Source: Malania oleifera (taxonomy: Eukaryota; Streptophyta; Magnoliopsida; Santalales; Ximeniaceae). From it: a DNA stretch of 64,000 bases. Shown here one piece after another: positions 48,218 to 60,898 of this stretch. The stretch covers positions 14,611,562 to 14,675,561 of the forward strand of contig NC_080418.1 of assembly GCF_029873635.1 (NCBI RefSeq), in the 5' to 3' direction. The notes beneath the pieces were generated by a model. It was not told the origin of the DNA. It saw only the letters and a list, made by a program, of their open reading frames with translations, and searched no databases. How positions within the stretch are numbered: the stretch's first letter is position 1; the number at the start of each line of letters is the position of its first letter. Both the position numbers and the translations under genes were made by a program.

Positions 48218-49954
48218 TTCTCTTTCCCTACAGTTTCTCTCTCTTGTCCCTTCGATTTCGGGCCGGATTTCCATCGGTTCGAGGATTTAAAGCCACCACG
48301 ATGTTCATGGGGAAGTTCTCTCCAAATCTTTTGGAGCGGATCATCGGCAGAACTCCGTTGAAAATCATCCCTGAGTTGAGGTAAGGCTTTTTAAGCCAAA
48401 TTTGGTCTTACGGTAGTTATAGGAAATGATATACACGTGAAAATACTAAAGTTTAGTACTTGGAGTTTTCATTTCTAGGGTGTTGAGTTGGGAACCCTAC
48501 GGGTGCAGGACAGATTTTCTTAGGGGCTTTTCAAGAACCAAGTAAGGGGATAAACTAAACTAATATTTTATGAAAAATATGTAATTATTATAGCATTTGA
48601 CTTCAGGAAATAAATATATTTATATATGATTTATATATTTAGGAAAATACTGTGGAAAATGATGGTATGTTGAATATGCAAAAAACCTGTTAGTGTGGCA
48701 TAAGTAGAAATTGTTATAGAATACTATTTTCTGGGAATGTGTTAATGATACGGATTTTTATAATGGAAAATCGCCGTATGGGCCGAGATTTTGATATATT
48801 TGCCAGCGTATGGGCCGAGCTATGTGTATGATTTTCCAGTGTACAGGCTGAGCTATGGATATGTTTGCCGGCGTATGGGCCGAGCTATGGAAATAATTTG
48901 CCAGCGTACGGGCCGAGCTGTGGTAAAATGTGAAATATCGGCGTACGGGCCAAAGATTTTTCATGATATACGTATATATGAAAATGATATGATTGATTTG
49001 ATAATTAATGATATGAGATATCTATGTATCACAGTTTTAGTATATGTTATATGATATCAAAACCTGGTTGGCTTGGTCTAGGCTAGCACTTGCACGGTAC
49101 CGTTGCTATGTGTCAGTGGTCATCATGATCATGATATCTTTGTTAATGCCACTATACGGAGTGGTGTGATATTGGATGATCGATGTGGTTTTTAAGAAGT
49201 GTGGGAGCACCCTTGGTGTGTACGGACCAGGTCTGGCAGACCCATCAGACTTGCAGACTGTACTTTTGACTTGGCAGTGGTCGGCCAACCATTGTTAGGT
49301 CCCGCCTTTGGGCCACACAACCCAGTCATGTGGGGGTAATACATGACAACAACCAGCTAACCTATCAGGAATTTTTTTTTCTATTATTATTTTTGAGATG
49401 AAATATATTTCTGAAAATGTAGTATGTTCCTGCCATGTTTTAATGATATATATGTTTTCCCATATTTGAAAAAACAGTTACTGAATATGTTCTGTATGGT
49501 ATATGTATAACACGGAATACTCATGTTGCCACACACTGGTATTAGTTTATTTCCCTTACTGAGAGGTGTCTCACCCCAAAATTTTATAAACTTTTTAGGA
49601 GCTCTAGATAGGAGAGCGGGAAAAGCCCCGCTAATCTAGTGTTGTTTGTCTGCCCTCTTTGAAGGGTAAGTTCTAGTAGGGACAGTTGGATTTTGTGGGA
49701 AATGTTCCTAGATTTTGTTTTTGGGATGTATATACTGAAATACCGTGGATATAGTGACTCTGGTATTTATAGTAATGTGATGGATGTTTTGTATTTATAA
49801 TATTGTGATTATATATTTCCTGCTGCTTAGACTTCCGTTATGTGTTCTGATGTATCCCTGGTACCCAAGGGTCCAGGTGGATTATGATATGCTGAGTTGA
49901 GGGTTGTGATTTTGTAATATAAAAAAAAATTGTGGAAATTAAGCAGGTCGTCAC
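47754..49954 (+). mobile_element. 5' LTR of element B, 2201 bp
   Basis: It runs from TGTAACGACCCGAAG to CAGGTCGTCACA. It contains the palindrome array, TATAAATA at 48088-48095, a (CA)n(CT)n tract (48136-48210), and 33-bp repeats at 48771-48955. Confidence 0.92.
47837..48095 (+). promoter_or_regulatory. Palindrome array and TATA box, LTR B 5'
   Basis: Cores start at 47896, 47917, 47942, 47961, 48006, 48026, 48050 and 48071, with an additional perfect site at 47837. Intervals are 21, 25, 19, 45, 20, 24, 21, then 17 bp to TATAAATA. Confidence 0.75.
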
Positions 49955-49957
49955 AGT

Positions 49958-49970
49958 TTGGTATTAGAGC
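49958..49970 (+). other. Primer-binding site of element B
   Basis: It is TGGTATTAGAGCC, identical to that of element A including the C-to-T change. Confidence 0.8.
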
Positions 49971-50259
49971 CTAGGTTGCTAGATTTTGTAGACTTTAGAA
50001 TGCAGCAGAAACAAAACTAGAGTTTGGGAAATGATTTGAGGTTTTGTTCTACAGTCTAGAGGCAGGACTTCCGTGGTAGTTTCTGTGTTTTTCCCGGGGT
50101 AATGGTTTCAGGAAAACCATTGTAAGTTATTGTCGAGTTGTGTTCCTAGAATGTAGGACCGGGGATTAGAAATGAGTTAAAAATGTTGAGATAAGTGGTG
50201 AGAATAGGTGGATAAATTATGAGAATAAGATTACTGAGTTGCAATTGCTATTTTTCAGG

Positions 50260-51300
50260 ATGGATCAAGGAGGGAATAATGCCCATGCGAGTGGCAGTGA
50301 TGGAGCAGGACCATCAGGTGCAACTGGGACCGACTCTAACGCGGTATTACGTAGCGTGGCTCAGCAAGTTATGGCTGAGATAGCTAGGAGCTCGAGGGAG
50401 TAGAGTGGTCCATCTGCAGGCCATGGGTGCACTATAGAAAAGTTTATGAAGATGAATCCTCCGACATTCTCAGGTGGAGTTGATCCTGCAGTCGTTGAGA
50501 ACTAGATGTAGGAGACCGAGAAAGTCTTGGTTGTGTTGCAGTGTACTGAGGAACAGAGGGTCCTCTTTGCCACATATAGATTGACAGGAGAGGCCGAGAG
50601 GTGGTGGATTGCGGTAAGACTGCTGGAGCAGCATAGGGTGACTCCGATAGCCATGACATGGGACCGGTTTAAAGAATTATTCTTTGATAGGTATTCTCCA
50701 GCTACTGTTAGGGAGGCTAAGGTAGAAAAGTTCTTGAGTCCGAAGCAGGGACACCTATCTGTCCAGAAGTATGCAGCGTGTTTCATCGAGCTCTCTCGTT
50801 TCGCCTCGTATATTTTTCCTGATGAAGTGAAGAAGGCGAGGCAGTTTGAGAGAGGATTGAGGCGGAGTATATTCAAGTAGGTGGTGGTGCTGTGGATCCA
50901 GGACTTTGCTGAGTTGGTCGACAGGGTAGCCTTGGCAGAGATTAGTGAGCGTCTCGGTGCAGAGGAGCAGGGACAGAGGAAGAGATCTACATCTATGGGC
51001 TACCAACAGGGTCATAGATTGGGCCAGTGGAGGAGAGGTAATCATGGCAGAGGGAGGAGGCAGGAGACGGGAGGACACGAGGTGAAGACAGGGTGGGGTC
51101 CTCCAGTTTGTTAGACTTGTGGTAGGAGGCACTGGGGAGAGTGTTGAGCTAGTGGTGTGGTGTGCTATCGTTGCGGTAGATCGGGGTATATGGTGCGAGA
51201 CTGCCCTACCCCACCAGATGTAGTTCCAGCTCCCAGACCATACTGAGGAGTTTATCAGGCGCCACGTGGGGGCCAACAGAGAAATACGACTCCAGCCAGG
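50260..51300 (+). pseudogene. gag of element B
   Basis: ATG at 50260; the frame is the same as that of protease and RT, so a single gag-pol polyprotein was ancestral. The gag core is present (RVLFATYRLTGEAERWW, WDRFKELFFDRYSPATVREA). TAG codons replace Gln or Trp at 50401, 50503, 50509 and 50878 among others. The zinc knuckle reads CYRCGRSGYMVRDC, with Tyr in place of the zinc-binding His. Confidence 0.85.
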
Positions 51301-54300
51301 GTGTTTACTCTGACGCCGGGTGAGGCTGAGACGGCAGGTGACGTGGTGATAGGTATGGTTATTATGATTTCTTTTAAAGTTATTGCATTATTTGATTCAG
51401 GAGCTACACGCTCGTTCGTGTCTTCGGGATGTGTTAAATTATGTGGGGCTAAAACACAATCATTAGATGTTGAATTGTTGGTATCTACATCGACTGGGTC
51501 AGCAGTGAGATGTAGTAGGGTGCTCGGAGGTTGTCCAGTCGATATTGAAGGAAAGACTTTGTCTGCTGATCTGATAGTGCTAGACATGTACGGGTTTGAT
51601 GTTATATTTGGCATGGATTGGCTAGTAGCTAATTTTGCCAGCATAGATTGCCGAGCACAAGAAGTGATATTCAGATCTCCAGGGAAACCAGAATTCAGAT
51701 TTATAAGGTCATGAGTGCAATCCTTACCTCAGATGGTCTCAGCTGTTCAGGCGAGGAGACTGCTCCAGAGTGGCTGTCAGGGATTTGGGCCTTTTGTGAA
51801 GGAGATGTCAGAGAATGAATTGAAACTTGCTAGCATGCCTATAGTAAAGGAGTTTATAGATGTTTTCCCATACGAGTTACCAGGCTTGCCACCCGATCAT
51901 GAGGTAGATTTCCCTATTGATCTACCTTCCGATACATCGCCAATTTCTAAAGTACCTTATCGGATATCGCTAGCAGAATTGGCAGAATTGAAGAATCAGT
52001 TGCAAGATCTACTTGATAAAGGCTTCATACGACTCAATGTATCTCCGTGGGGAGCTCCAGTTTTATTTGTGAAGAAGAAAGACGGGACTATGAGGATGTG
52101 TATAGACTATAGGGAGATTAATAAAGTGACAATCAAGAACAAGTATCCTCTACCCCGTATCGACGATTTATTTGACTAGCTCCAGGGTACACGGGTGTAT
52201 TCAAAGATTGACCTCAGATCTAGCTACCATTAGGTAAAACTGAAAGCAAAAGACGTCTCAAAGACGGCTTTTAGGACCGGGTACGGGCATTACGAGTTTC
52301 TTGTTATGCCATTTGGTTTGACGAATGCTCTTGCGGTATTTGTGGACTTGATGAACAAAGTCTTCCACCAATACCTAGACCAGTTTGTCATTGTTTTTAT
52401 TAATGATGTACTGGTCTATTTGAGGAACTATGAGGAGCATGAAATGCACTTGAGGCAAGTTTTGCAGACACTTCAGGAAAAGAAGTTGTACGCCAAGTTC
52501 AGTAAATGTGAATTCTAGCTTGAGAAGATCGTGTTCTTGGGGCATGTTGTATCTGGAGATGGTGTTTCTGTGGATCCTAGCAAGATTGAGGCGGTAGTGA
52601 ATTGGGCTAGATCGAGAAATGTCCAGGAGATCAGGAGTTTCTTGGGGCTAGCTGGCTATTATCGCCGTTTCATTGAGGGATTCTCAGCTTTGTCAGGACC
52701 TTTGACACAACTGACGAGGAAGAATGTCAGGTTTGAGTGGGACGACAACTGTGAACAGAGTTTCCAAGAACTGAAGCAAAGATTAGTCATAGCACCAGTA
52801 TTGGTTATCCCATCGGGGGTGAGGGGTATGTCATTTACAGTGATACGTCCTTGAAGGGACTTTGCTGTGTATTGATGCAGCATGGCAGGGTAGTGGCGTA
52901 TGCGTCCAGGCAATTGAAAGAATATGAAAAGAACTACCCTAGACATGATCTTGAATTGGCTGCAGTGGTACACGCATTGAAAATTTGGTGGCATTACCTA
53001 TACGGCGAGCAGTATGAGATTTTTTCTGACCACAAGAGCTTAAAGTATTCTTCACGCAGAAGGAACTGAATATGAGGCAGAGAAGGTGGTTAGAGTTAAT
53101 TATTGATTTTGATTGTACCATAAGTTATCACTTAAAGAAAGCAAACGTGGTAGCTGATGCGTTGAGCAGGAAGTCAAGGGAATCAACGTTGGTGACTATG
53201 GAGATCCTGCATCCGATTATAAGGGATCTAAAGAGTTTCAACATTGAATTAGTTGAGAATAGTTCTCAGGCTCACATTGCCAGTTTGGCAGTGCAGCCTA
53301 TTCTACAAGAAAGAATTAAAGCCGCACAAAAGGAAGACCCAGAATTAACAGAGGTGATAGATAGAGTGCAGAATGGTCAGGGGGAGGAATTCAGTGTTGT
53401 AAATGATGGAACTTTGCGGTTCCGTACTAGATTATGTGTTTTTGCCGATGTGGATATCAGAAGGACCATTCTAGAGGAGGCTCATGGATCTTTGTATATA
53501 GTTCATCCCGGTAGTACGAAGATGTATAGAGATCTGCGAGAGTCGTACTGGTGGAGTGGAATGAAGAGAGAGATCGCCAAGTATGTAGCCTAGTGTTTGA
53601 CATGCCAGTAGGTAAAGACTGAGCATCAAAGGCCGATAGGGCAGTTGCAGCCGTTATTTATCTCAGAATGGAAGTGGAATCATATATCTATTGACATCGT
53701 GTCAGGACTGTCGATGGCATTACATGGCCAAAATGTCATATGGGTGATTATTGATCGTTTGACTAAGACCGCCCACTTTATACTTATCAAGATCAGCTAC
53801 TCCCTCAACCGTTTAGCAGAGATATACATTTAGGAGATAGTTCATTCTCATGGGGTTCCAGTATCGATTGTGTCAGATCGAGACTCGCATTTTACGTCAC
53901 ATTTTTGGAAGAGTCTGAAGGAAGCACTAGGGTCTCAATTGTCATTTAGCATGACATTCCATCCTCAGTCCGATGGACAGACTGAAAGGACGATATAGGC
54001 ATTAAAAGATATGCTCCGTGCGTGCGTATTGGATTTTGGGGGTAGTTGGACTCAGTTCATGCCACTAGTAGAATTTGTATATAATAACAGTTATCAAACC
54101 AGCATTGGCATGACACCGTTTGAGGCTTTATACGGTAGGAGATGTCGTTCTCCTTTATTTTGGGATGACATGGGTGAGCAGCGAGTAATGGGGCCAGAGC
54201 TTGTGCAGAAAGCGCGTGATAAGGTTCGGCTTATCAGATACAGGATCAGTGCAGCTCAGAGCCGACAGAAAAGTTATGCTGATAATCGCCGCAAGAATCT

Positions 54301-54736
54301 GGAATTTGATGTGGGTAATCGTGTGTTTTTGAAGATAGCTCCGATGAAAGGGGTTATGCGATTTGGGAAGAAGGGTAAACTTAGTCCTAGGTTTATCGGT
54401 CCATTTGAGATTCTAGAGAAAGTAAGATCGGTAGCCTACAAGCTAACTTTACCACCTATGTTGTCTAGGATCCACGACATATTCCATATTGCTATGTTGA
54501 GGAAATACGTCCCAGATCCTTCTCATATCATCAGTTATGATGAATTAGAGTTCAGTGATTCACTGGTGTATGAGGAGGTACCAATACAGATTCTGGAGAG
54601 GAAAGTACATGAGTTACGTAACAAGAAGATTCCTTAGGTAAAAGTATTGTGGAGGAATCATGCAATTAAAGAGGCTTCCTGGGAATCCGAGGAACAGATG
54701 AGGTAGAGGTATCCGCATTTATTCCAAGAAGTTTGA
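51301..54736 (+). pseudogene. pol of element B (protease, RT, RNase H, integrase)
   Basis: Protease has an intact DSG triad (51394-51402, FDSGATRSFVSS). RT has [26 protein letters not shown] and the catalytic box FINDVLVY, where Asn (52402-52404) replaces the first Asp of the FIDD box. RNase H follows one 1-base deletion at about 52820 and ends at a second near 53047 (KYSSRRRN). Integrase retains its Asp at 53693, Asp at 53876 and Glu at 53984. The C-terminus has KKGKLSPRFIGPFEIL and LSRIHDIFHIAMLRKYVPDP. TAGs at 52177, 52231, 52516, 53591, 53609 and others break the frame. The 5' end after protease has TGA at 51712. Confidence 0.88.
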
Positions 54737-54863
54737 TTGGGTAAAATGTAAGTAGTCGGGTAGTATTTCTTTTGCAGGTACATGTAATGGTTTATTTAGT
54801 GTAGCATTTTAGTTTTGGGAGAATTTTCCTTTTTGTATATGTAATCTCCCAGGACTCGGAATG

Positions 54864-54915
54864 AAACCACGGTATTCCTCCGCCATAAGTGAGGGTAAGT
54901 AATAAAATAAATAGA
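54864..54915 (+). other. 3' block of element B shared with LINE 3'UTR
   Basis: ACCACGGTATTCCTCCGCCA, then TAAGTGAGGGTAAGTAATAA and AATAAATAG. It lies between the pol stop and the PPT. Confidence 0.75.
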
Positions 54916-54978
54916 CCCTTTTCTTGTTAAGGGATGACGAGTTACATAAATGGTAAATTTCGAGGATGAAATTTTATA

Positions 54979-54990
54979 AGGAGGGGAGAA
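54979..54990 (+). other. Polypurine tract of element B
   Basis: AGGAGGGGAGAA immediately precedes the 3' LTR. Confidence 0.85.
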
Positions 54991-55351
54991 TGTAACGACT
55001 CAAAGAATAATGATATTTAAATAATAAAAGAAAAGGAAATGGAAATCGAAAACAGAAAGAGGCAGTCGTCTTTGTCGACGAACGCAACATTGCACTTTGT
55101 AAGGAAAAACCGAAGGAAATTGTCAGGGCCTAGTCGACGAACACATGGGATTCGTCGACGAGGGTATAAGAGGACCTCGTCGGAAAAGGCAAGATTCGTC
55201 GACGATGAAATACCGAGAGAGGTTTTAAGCAGTTTGAATTTCGTCGACGAAATTATTAAAGGACTCATCAACGAGATGACGTGGCTCGTCGACGAATCCA
55301 ATCCTATAAATATCAAAAACTCATATTTTAACTTCGGAATTTAGAAACCTC

Positions 55352-55408
<57 letters not shown>

Positions 55409-56925
55409 ATGGTTTCTCTCTCTTCTCCCTTCGATTTCGGGCTGAATTTTCGCCGGTTCGAGGATCTGAAGCCATCATAACGATCCTGGAGAAGTTCTCT
55501 CCAAATCTGCCGGAGCGGATCGTCGGTAGAACTCCGTTGCAAATCATCCCTGAGTTGAGGTAAGGCTTTTTAAGCCAAATTTGGTCTTACAGTAGTTATA
55601 GGAAATGATATACACGTGAAAATACTGAAGTTTAGTATTGAGAGTTTTCATTTCCAGGGTATTGAGTTGGGAACCCTGCGGGTGCAGAATAGATTTTCTT
55701 AGGGGCTTTTCAAGAACCAGGTAAGGGGATAAACTAAGCTAGTATTTTATGAAAAATATGTATATTGTTATAGCATTTGACTTCAAGAAATAAATATATT
55801 TATATATGATTTATATATTTGGAAAAATACTGTTGAAAATGATGGTATGTTGAATATGCGAAAAACCGGTTAGTGTGGCATGAGTAGAAATTGTTATAGA
55901 ATATTGTTTTCTGGGAATGTGTTAATAATACATATTTTTATAATGGAAAACTGGCGTATGGGCCGAGATTTTGATATATTTGCCGGAGTACAGGCCGAGC
56001 TATGTGTATGATTTTCCAACATACAGGCTAAGCTATGGATATGTTTGTTGACATACGGGTCGAGCTATGGAAATGATTTGCCAGCGTACGGGCTGTGCTA
56101 TGATTTACCGGCGTACGGGCCGAGCTATGGTAAAATGTGAAATACCGACGTACGGGCCGATGATTTTTCATGATATACGTATATATGAAAATGATATGAT
56201 TGACTTGATAATTAATGATATGAGATATCCATGTATCATAGTTTTAGTGTATGTTGTATGATATCAGAACCTGGTTGGCTTGGTCTAGGCTAGCATTTGC
56301 ATGGTAACGTTGCTATGTGTCCATGGTCATCATGATCATGATATATGTGTTAACGCTGTTGTACGGAGTGGTGTGAGATTAGATGGTCGATGTGGTTTTT
56401 AAGAAGTGTGTGAGCGCCCCTGGTGTACGGACCAGGTCTAGCAGACTCATCAAACTCGCAAACTGTACTTTTGACTTGGCAGTGGTCGGCCAACCATTGT
56501 CAAGTCCCGCCTTCGGGCCACACAACCCATCCATGTGGGGGTAATACGTGACAATAGCCAACTAACCTACCAGGAATGTTTTTGTATTATTATTATATAA
56601 GATGAAATATATTTATGAAAATGCAGTATGTTCTGCCATGTTTTGATGATATATATGTTTTCCCAGATTTTAAAAAATAGTTACTAAATATGTTTTGTAT
56701 GGTATATGTATAACACGGAATACTCATGTTGCCACACACGTGTATTAGTTTATTTTCCTTACTGAGAGGTGTCTCACCCCAAAATTTTATAAACTTTTTA
56801 GGAGCCCCAGATAGGAGAGCGGGAAAAGCCCCGTTGATCTAGTGTTGTTTGTCTGCCCTATTTGAAGGGTAAGTTCTAGTAGGGATAGTTTGATTTTGTG
56901 GGAAATGTCCCTAGATTTTGTTTTT

Positions 56926-56966
<41 letters not shown>

Positions 56967-57186
56967 TGAAATACCGTGGATATAATGACTCTGATATTTA
57001 TAGTAATGCGATGGATGTTTTGTATTTATAATATTGTGATTATATGTTTCCTGCTGCGTAGGCTTCCATTATGTGTTTTGATGTATCCCTGGTACCCAAG
57101 TGTCCAGGTGGATTACGATCTGCTAAGTTGAGGGTTGTGATTTTGTAATATAAAAAAAAAATGTGAAAATTAAGCAGGTCGTCACA
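54991..57186 (+). mobile_element. 3' LTR of element B, 2196 bp
   Basis: It runs from TGTAACGACTCAAAG to CAGGTCGTCACA. The palindrome array lies at 55074-55293, TATAAATA at 55305-55312, a (CT)n tract at about 55355-55404, 33-bp repeats at 55951-56166 and a (TA)n tract at 56929-56965. One array unit of about 20 bp is missing relative to the 5' LTR. Confidence 0.92.
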
Positions 57187-57191
57187 TAAAA

Positions 57192-57405
57192 GGCACCGGG
57201 GAGAGTGTCGAGCTGGTGGTGTGGTCTACTATCTCTGCGGTAGACCGAGGCACATGGTGCGAGACTGCCTTACACCACCAGATGCAGTTCCAGCTCCCAG
57301 ACCATACCAGGGAGGTTATCAAGCGCCACATGGGGGCCAGTAGAGGAATACGACTCCAGCTAGGGTGTTTACTCTGATGTCATGTGAGGCTAAGACAGTA
57401 GGTGA
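57192..57405 (+). pseudogene. gag of element A, 3' part (second zinc-knuckle region)
   Basis: It resumes at GGCACCGGGGAGAGTG, the exact continuation of the A gag. The knuckle reads VVYYLCGRPRHMVRDC, with the first Cys changed to Tyr. A small deletion near 57408 shifts the frame before protease. Confidence 0.8.
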
Positions 57406-60400
57406 CATATATGGTTATTATGTTTTCTTTTAAAGATAATTGCAATTTTTAATTCGGGAGCTACACACTCGTTCGTGTCTTCGAGGTGTGTTAAATTATA
57501 TGGGGCTGAAACACAACCATTAGATGTTGAATTGTTAGTGTCTACACCTACTGGATCTGTAGTGAGATGTAGTAAGGTACTCCGGGATTATTCGGTTGAT
57601 ATTCAAGGGGAAATTCTATCTACTGATCTGATAGTGCTGGATATGCACGGGTTTGATGTTATATTTGACATGGATTTGCTAGGAGCTAATTTTTTCAGCA
57701 TAGATTGCCGAGCACGAGAAATGATATTCAGACCTCCGGGGAAAGCAAAATTCAGGTTCGTAGGGTCGTAAGTGCAATCCCCGCCTCTGCTAGTTTCAGC
57801 TATCCAGGCTAGAAGACTACTCCTAAGTGGTTGTCAGGGGTTTGTGGCAGTGGTGAAGGAGATGTCAGAGAATGAATTGAAACTTGCTAGCACGCCTATA
57901 GTAAAGGAGTTTGCAGATGTTTTCCCAGATGAGTTACCAAGCTTGCCACCTGATCATGAGGTAGATTTCCCTATTGATCTACTTCTAGGTACAACGCCGA
58001 TTTCTAAAGTACTGTACCGGATGGCGCCAATAGAATTGACAGAATTGAAGGATCAGTTGCAAGATCTACTTGATAAGGACTTTATACGACCTAGTGTATC
58101 TCCGTGGGGAGCTCCAGTTCTATTTGTGAAGAAGAAGGACAGGTCCATGAGGACATGTATAGACTATAGGGAGATTAATAAAGTGACAGTCAAGAACAAA
58201 TATCCTCTACCCCGTATCGTCGATTTGTTTGACCAGCTCCAGGGTACACGGGTGTATTCGAAGATTGACCTCAGATCCGGCTACCATTAGGTAAAAGTGA
58301 AAGCAGAAGACGTCTCGAAGACGGCCTTTAGGACCAGGTATGGGCATTACAAGTTTCTTGTTATGCCGTTTGGTTTGATGAATGCTCTTGCGGTATTTAT
58401 GGACTTGATGAACAGAGTCTTCCACCAATACCTAGATCATTTTGTTGTTGTTTTTATTGATGATGTACTGGTCTATTCGATGAGCTATAAGGAGCATGAG
58501 ATGCACTTGAGGCAGGTTCTACAAATGCTTCGGGAAAAGAAGTTGTACACCAAGTTCAGTAAATGTGAATTCTGGCTTGAGAAGGTCGTGTTTTTGGGGC
58601 ATGTTGTGTCTGGAGACAGTATTTTTGTGGATCCTAGTAAGGTGGAGGTCGTAGTGAATTGGGCTAGACCGAGGAATGTCCAGGAGATCAAGAGTTTCTT
58701 GGAGCTAGCTAGGTATTACCGTCGTTTCGTTGAGGGATTCTCAGCTTTCTCAGGGCCTTTGACATGACTAACGAGGAAGAATGTCAGATTTGAGTGGGAC
58801 AACAGTTGTGAGCAGAGTTTTCAAGAACTTAAGCAAAGATTAGTCACAGCACCAGTATTGGTCATTCCGTCAAGGGGTGAGGAGTATGTCATTTACAGTG
58901 ATACGTCCTTAAAGGGACTTGGCTGTGTATTGATGCAGCATGGCAGGGTAGTGGCGTATGCTTCCATATAGTTAAAAGAATATGAAAAGAACTACCCTAC
59001 CTATGATCTTGAATTGGCCGCAGTTGTACACGAATTGAAGATGTGGAGGCATTACCTGTATAACGAGCAGTGTGAGATCTTTTCCAACCATAAGAGTTTG
59101 AAGTACTTTTTCACTCAAAAGGAACTGAATATGAGGTAGAGAAGGTGGTTGGAGCTAATTAAGGATTTTTATTGTACCATCAGCTATCACCCAGGGAGAG
59201 CAAATGTGGTAGTTGATGCATTGAGTAGAAAATCCAAGGAATCAATATTGGTGACTATGGAGATCCAATATTCGATTATGATGGATCTGGAGAGACTCGG
59301 CATTGAATTAGTTAAGAGTGGTTCTCAAGCTCACATTGCTAGTTTAGTAGTGCAACCTACTCTATAGGAGAAGATTAAAGCTGCTCAGAAGGAAGACCCA
59401 GAATTAGCAGAGGTGATGGATAAAGTGCAGAGTGGTTAGGGGGAGGAATTCAGTGTTGCAGATGAGGGAGCTTTGCGGTTCCATTCCCAGTTATGTGTTC
59501 TTGTTGATACTAAGATCAGAAAGACTATTTTAGAGGAGGCTCACAGATCTTTATATACAGTTCGTCCCGGTAGTACGAAGATGTATAGGGACCTGCGAGA
59601 TTCGTACTAGAGGAGTGGTATGAAGAGAGAGATCGCCGAATATGTAGCCCAGTGTCTGACATGCCAGTAGGTAAAAGCTGAGCACCAGAGGCTAGCAGGC
59701 CAGTTGCAGCCGTTATTTATCTTAGAGTGGAAGTTGGATCATATATCCATGGACTTTGTGTCAGGACTGCCAAAGGCGTTACATGGCCAAAATGTTATCT
59801 GGATGATTGTTGATCGTTTGACTAAGATCGCCCACTTTTTACCTATCAAGATCAACTACTACCTTAACTGTTTGGTGGAGATCTACATTCAGGAGATAGT
59901 TCGTTCTTATGGGGTGCTAGTATCTATTGTATCAGATTGAGACCCGCGTTTTACGTCACGTTTTTGGAGGAGCTTGCAGGAAGCACTAGGGTCTCAGTTA
60001 TCGTTTAGTACGACATTCCATCCTCAGTCAGATGGGCAGACTGAGAGGACGATACAGACATAAGAGGATATGTTTCGAGCGTGTGTACTGGATTTTGGGG
60101 GTAGATGGACTCAGTTCATGCCATTGGTAGAGTTTGCGTATAATAACAGTTATCATACTAGTATTGGCATGACACTGTTTGAGGCTTTATACGGTAGGAG
60201 ATGCCGTTCTCCTTTATTTTGAGATGATGTGGGGGAGCAACGAGTAGCGGGGCCAGAGCTTGTTCAGCAAGCGTGTGATAAGGTTTGGCTTATCAGAGAC
60301 AGGATCAGTGTAGCTCAGAGCCGACAGAAAAGTTTTGCTGATAATCGCCGCAGGAATCTGGAATTTGATGTGGGTAATCATGTGTTTTTGAAGATAGCTC

Positions 60401-60788
60401 CGTTGAAAGGGGTTATGAGGTTCAATAAGAAGGGTAAACTAGGTTTATTGGTCCATTTTACATTCTAGATAAAGTGGGACTGGTGGCCTACAGGCTAGCT
60501 TTGCCACCTGTGTTGTCCAGGATCCACGACGTATTTCATGTTACTATGTTGAGAAAATATGTCCCAGTTACTTCTCATATCATCAGTTATGGTGAATTAG
60601 AACTCAATGATTCACTGATTTATGAGGAGGTTCCAGTATAGATTTTGGATAGGAAAGTACAGGAGTTACATAACAAAGAGATTCCTCAAGTAAAAGTTGT
60701 GTGGAGGAATCATGCGGTAGAAAAGGCTTCTTAGGAGTCCGAGGAGCAGATAAAGCAGAAGTACCCACAACTATTTCAAGAAACTTAA
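57406..60788 (+). pseudogene. pol of element A (protease, RT, RNase H, integrase)
   Basis: From protease to about 60430 everything lies in one frame interrupted by stops. Protease reads FNSGATHSFVSS: the catalytic Asp is Asn (57451-57453). RT keeps FIDDVLVYS (GATGAT at 58459-58464), [14 protein letters not shown] and [11 protein letters not shown]. Integrase core elements SMDFVSGL, IVSD and [10 protein letters not shown] are present. TAG codons lie at 58288 and 59668 (shared with B) and at 58967, 59136 and elsewhere; TGA at 58765 and 59938. A 7-bp deletion near 60440 shifts the integrase tail. The stop after the last homologous codon is TAA at 60786. Confidence 0.88.
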
Positions 60789-60898
60789 GTAGATAGGTAA
60801 TTTTTCTTTTGCAGGTACATCTAATGGTTTAAATAGTGTAGCATTTTAGTTTTGGGAGAATTTTTCTTTTATATATGTAATCTCCCAGGACTCAGAAT

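Larger units (their letters stand above)
47754..57186 (+). mobile_element. Ty3/gypsy element B (Tekay/Del-like), nested in gag of A
   Basis: It is 9433 bp, TG...CA, with LTRs of 2201 bp (47754-49954) and 2196 bp (54991-57186). The flanks are TAGGA (47749-47753) and TAAAA (57187-57191), a 5-bp duplication with two G-to-A changes. The order PBS, gag, protease, RT, RNase H, integrase, PPT is complete. Multiple stops and two single-base deletions make it non-autonomous. By eye the LTRs differ at roughly one base in fifteen over their first 165 bp, mostly transitions. Confidence 0.92.
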
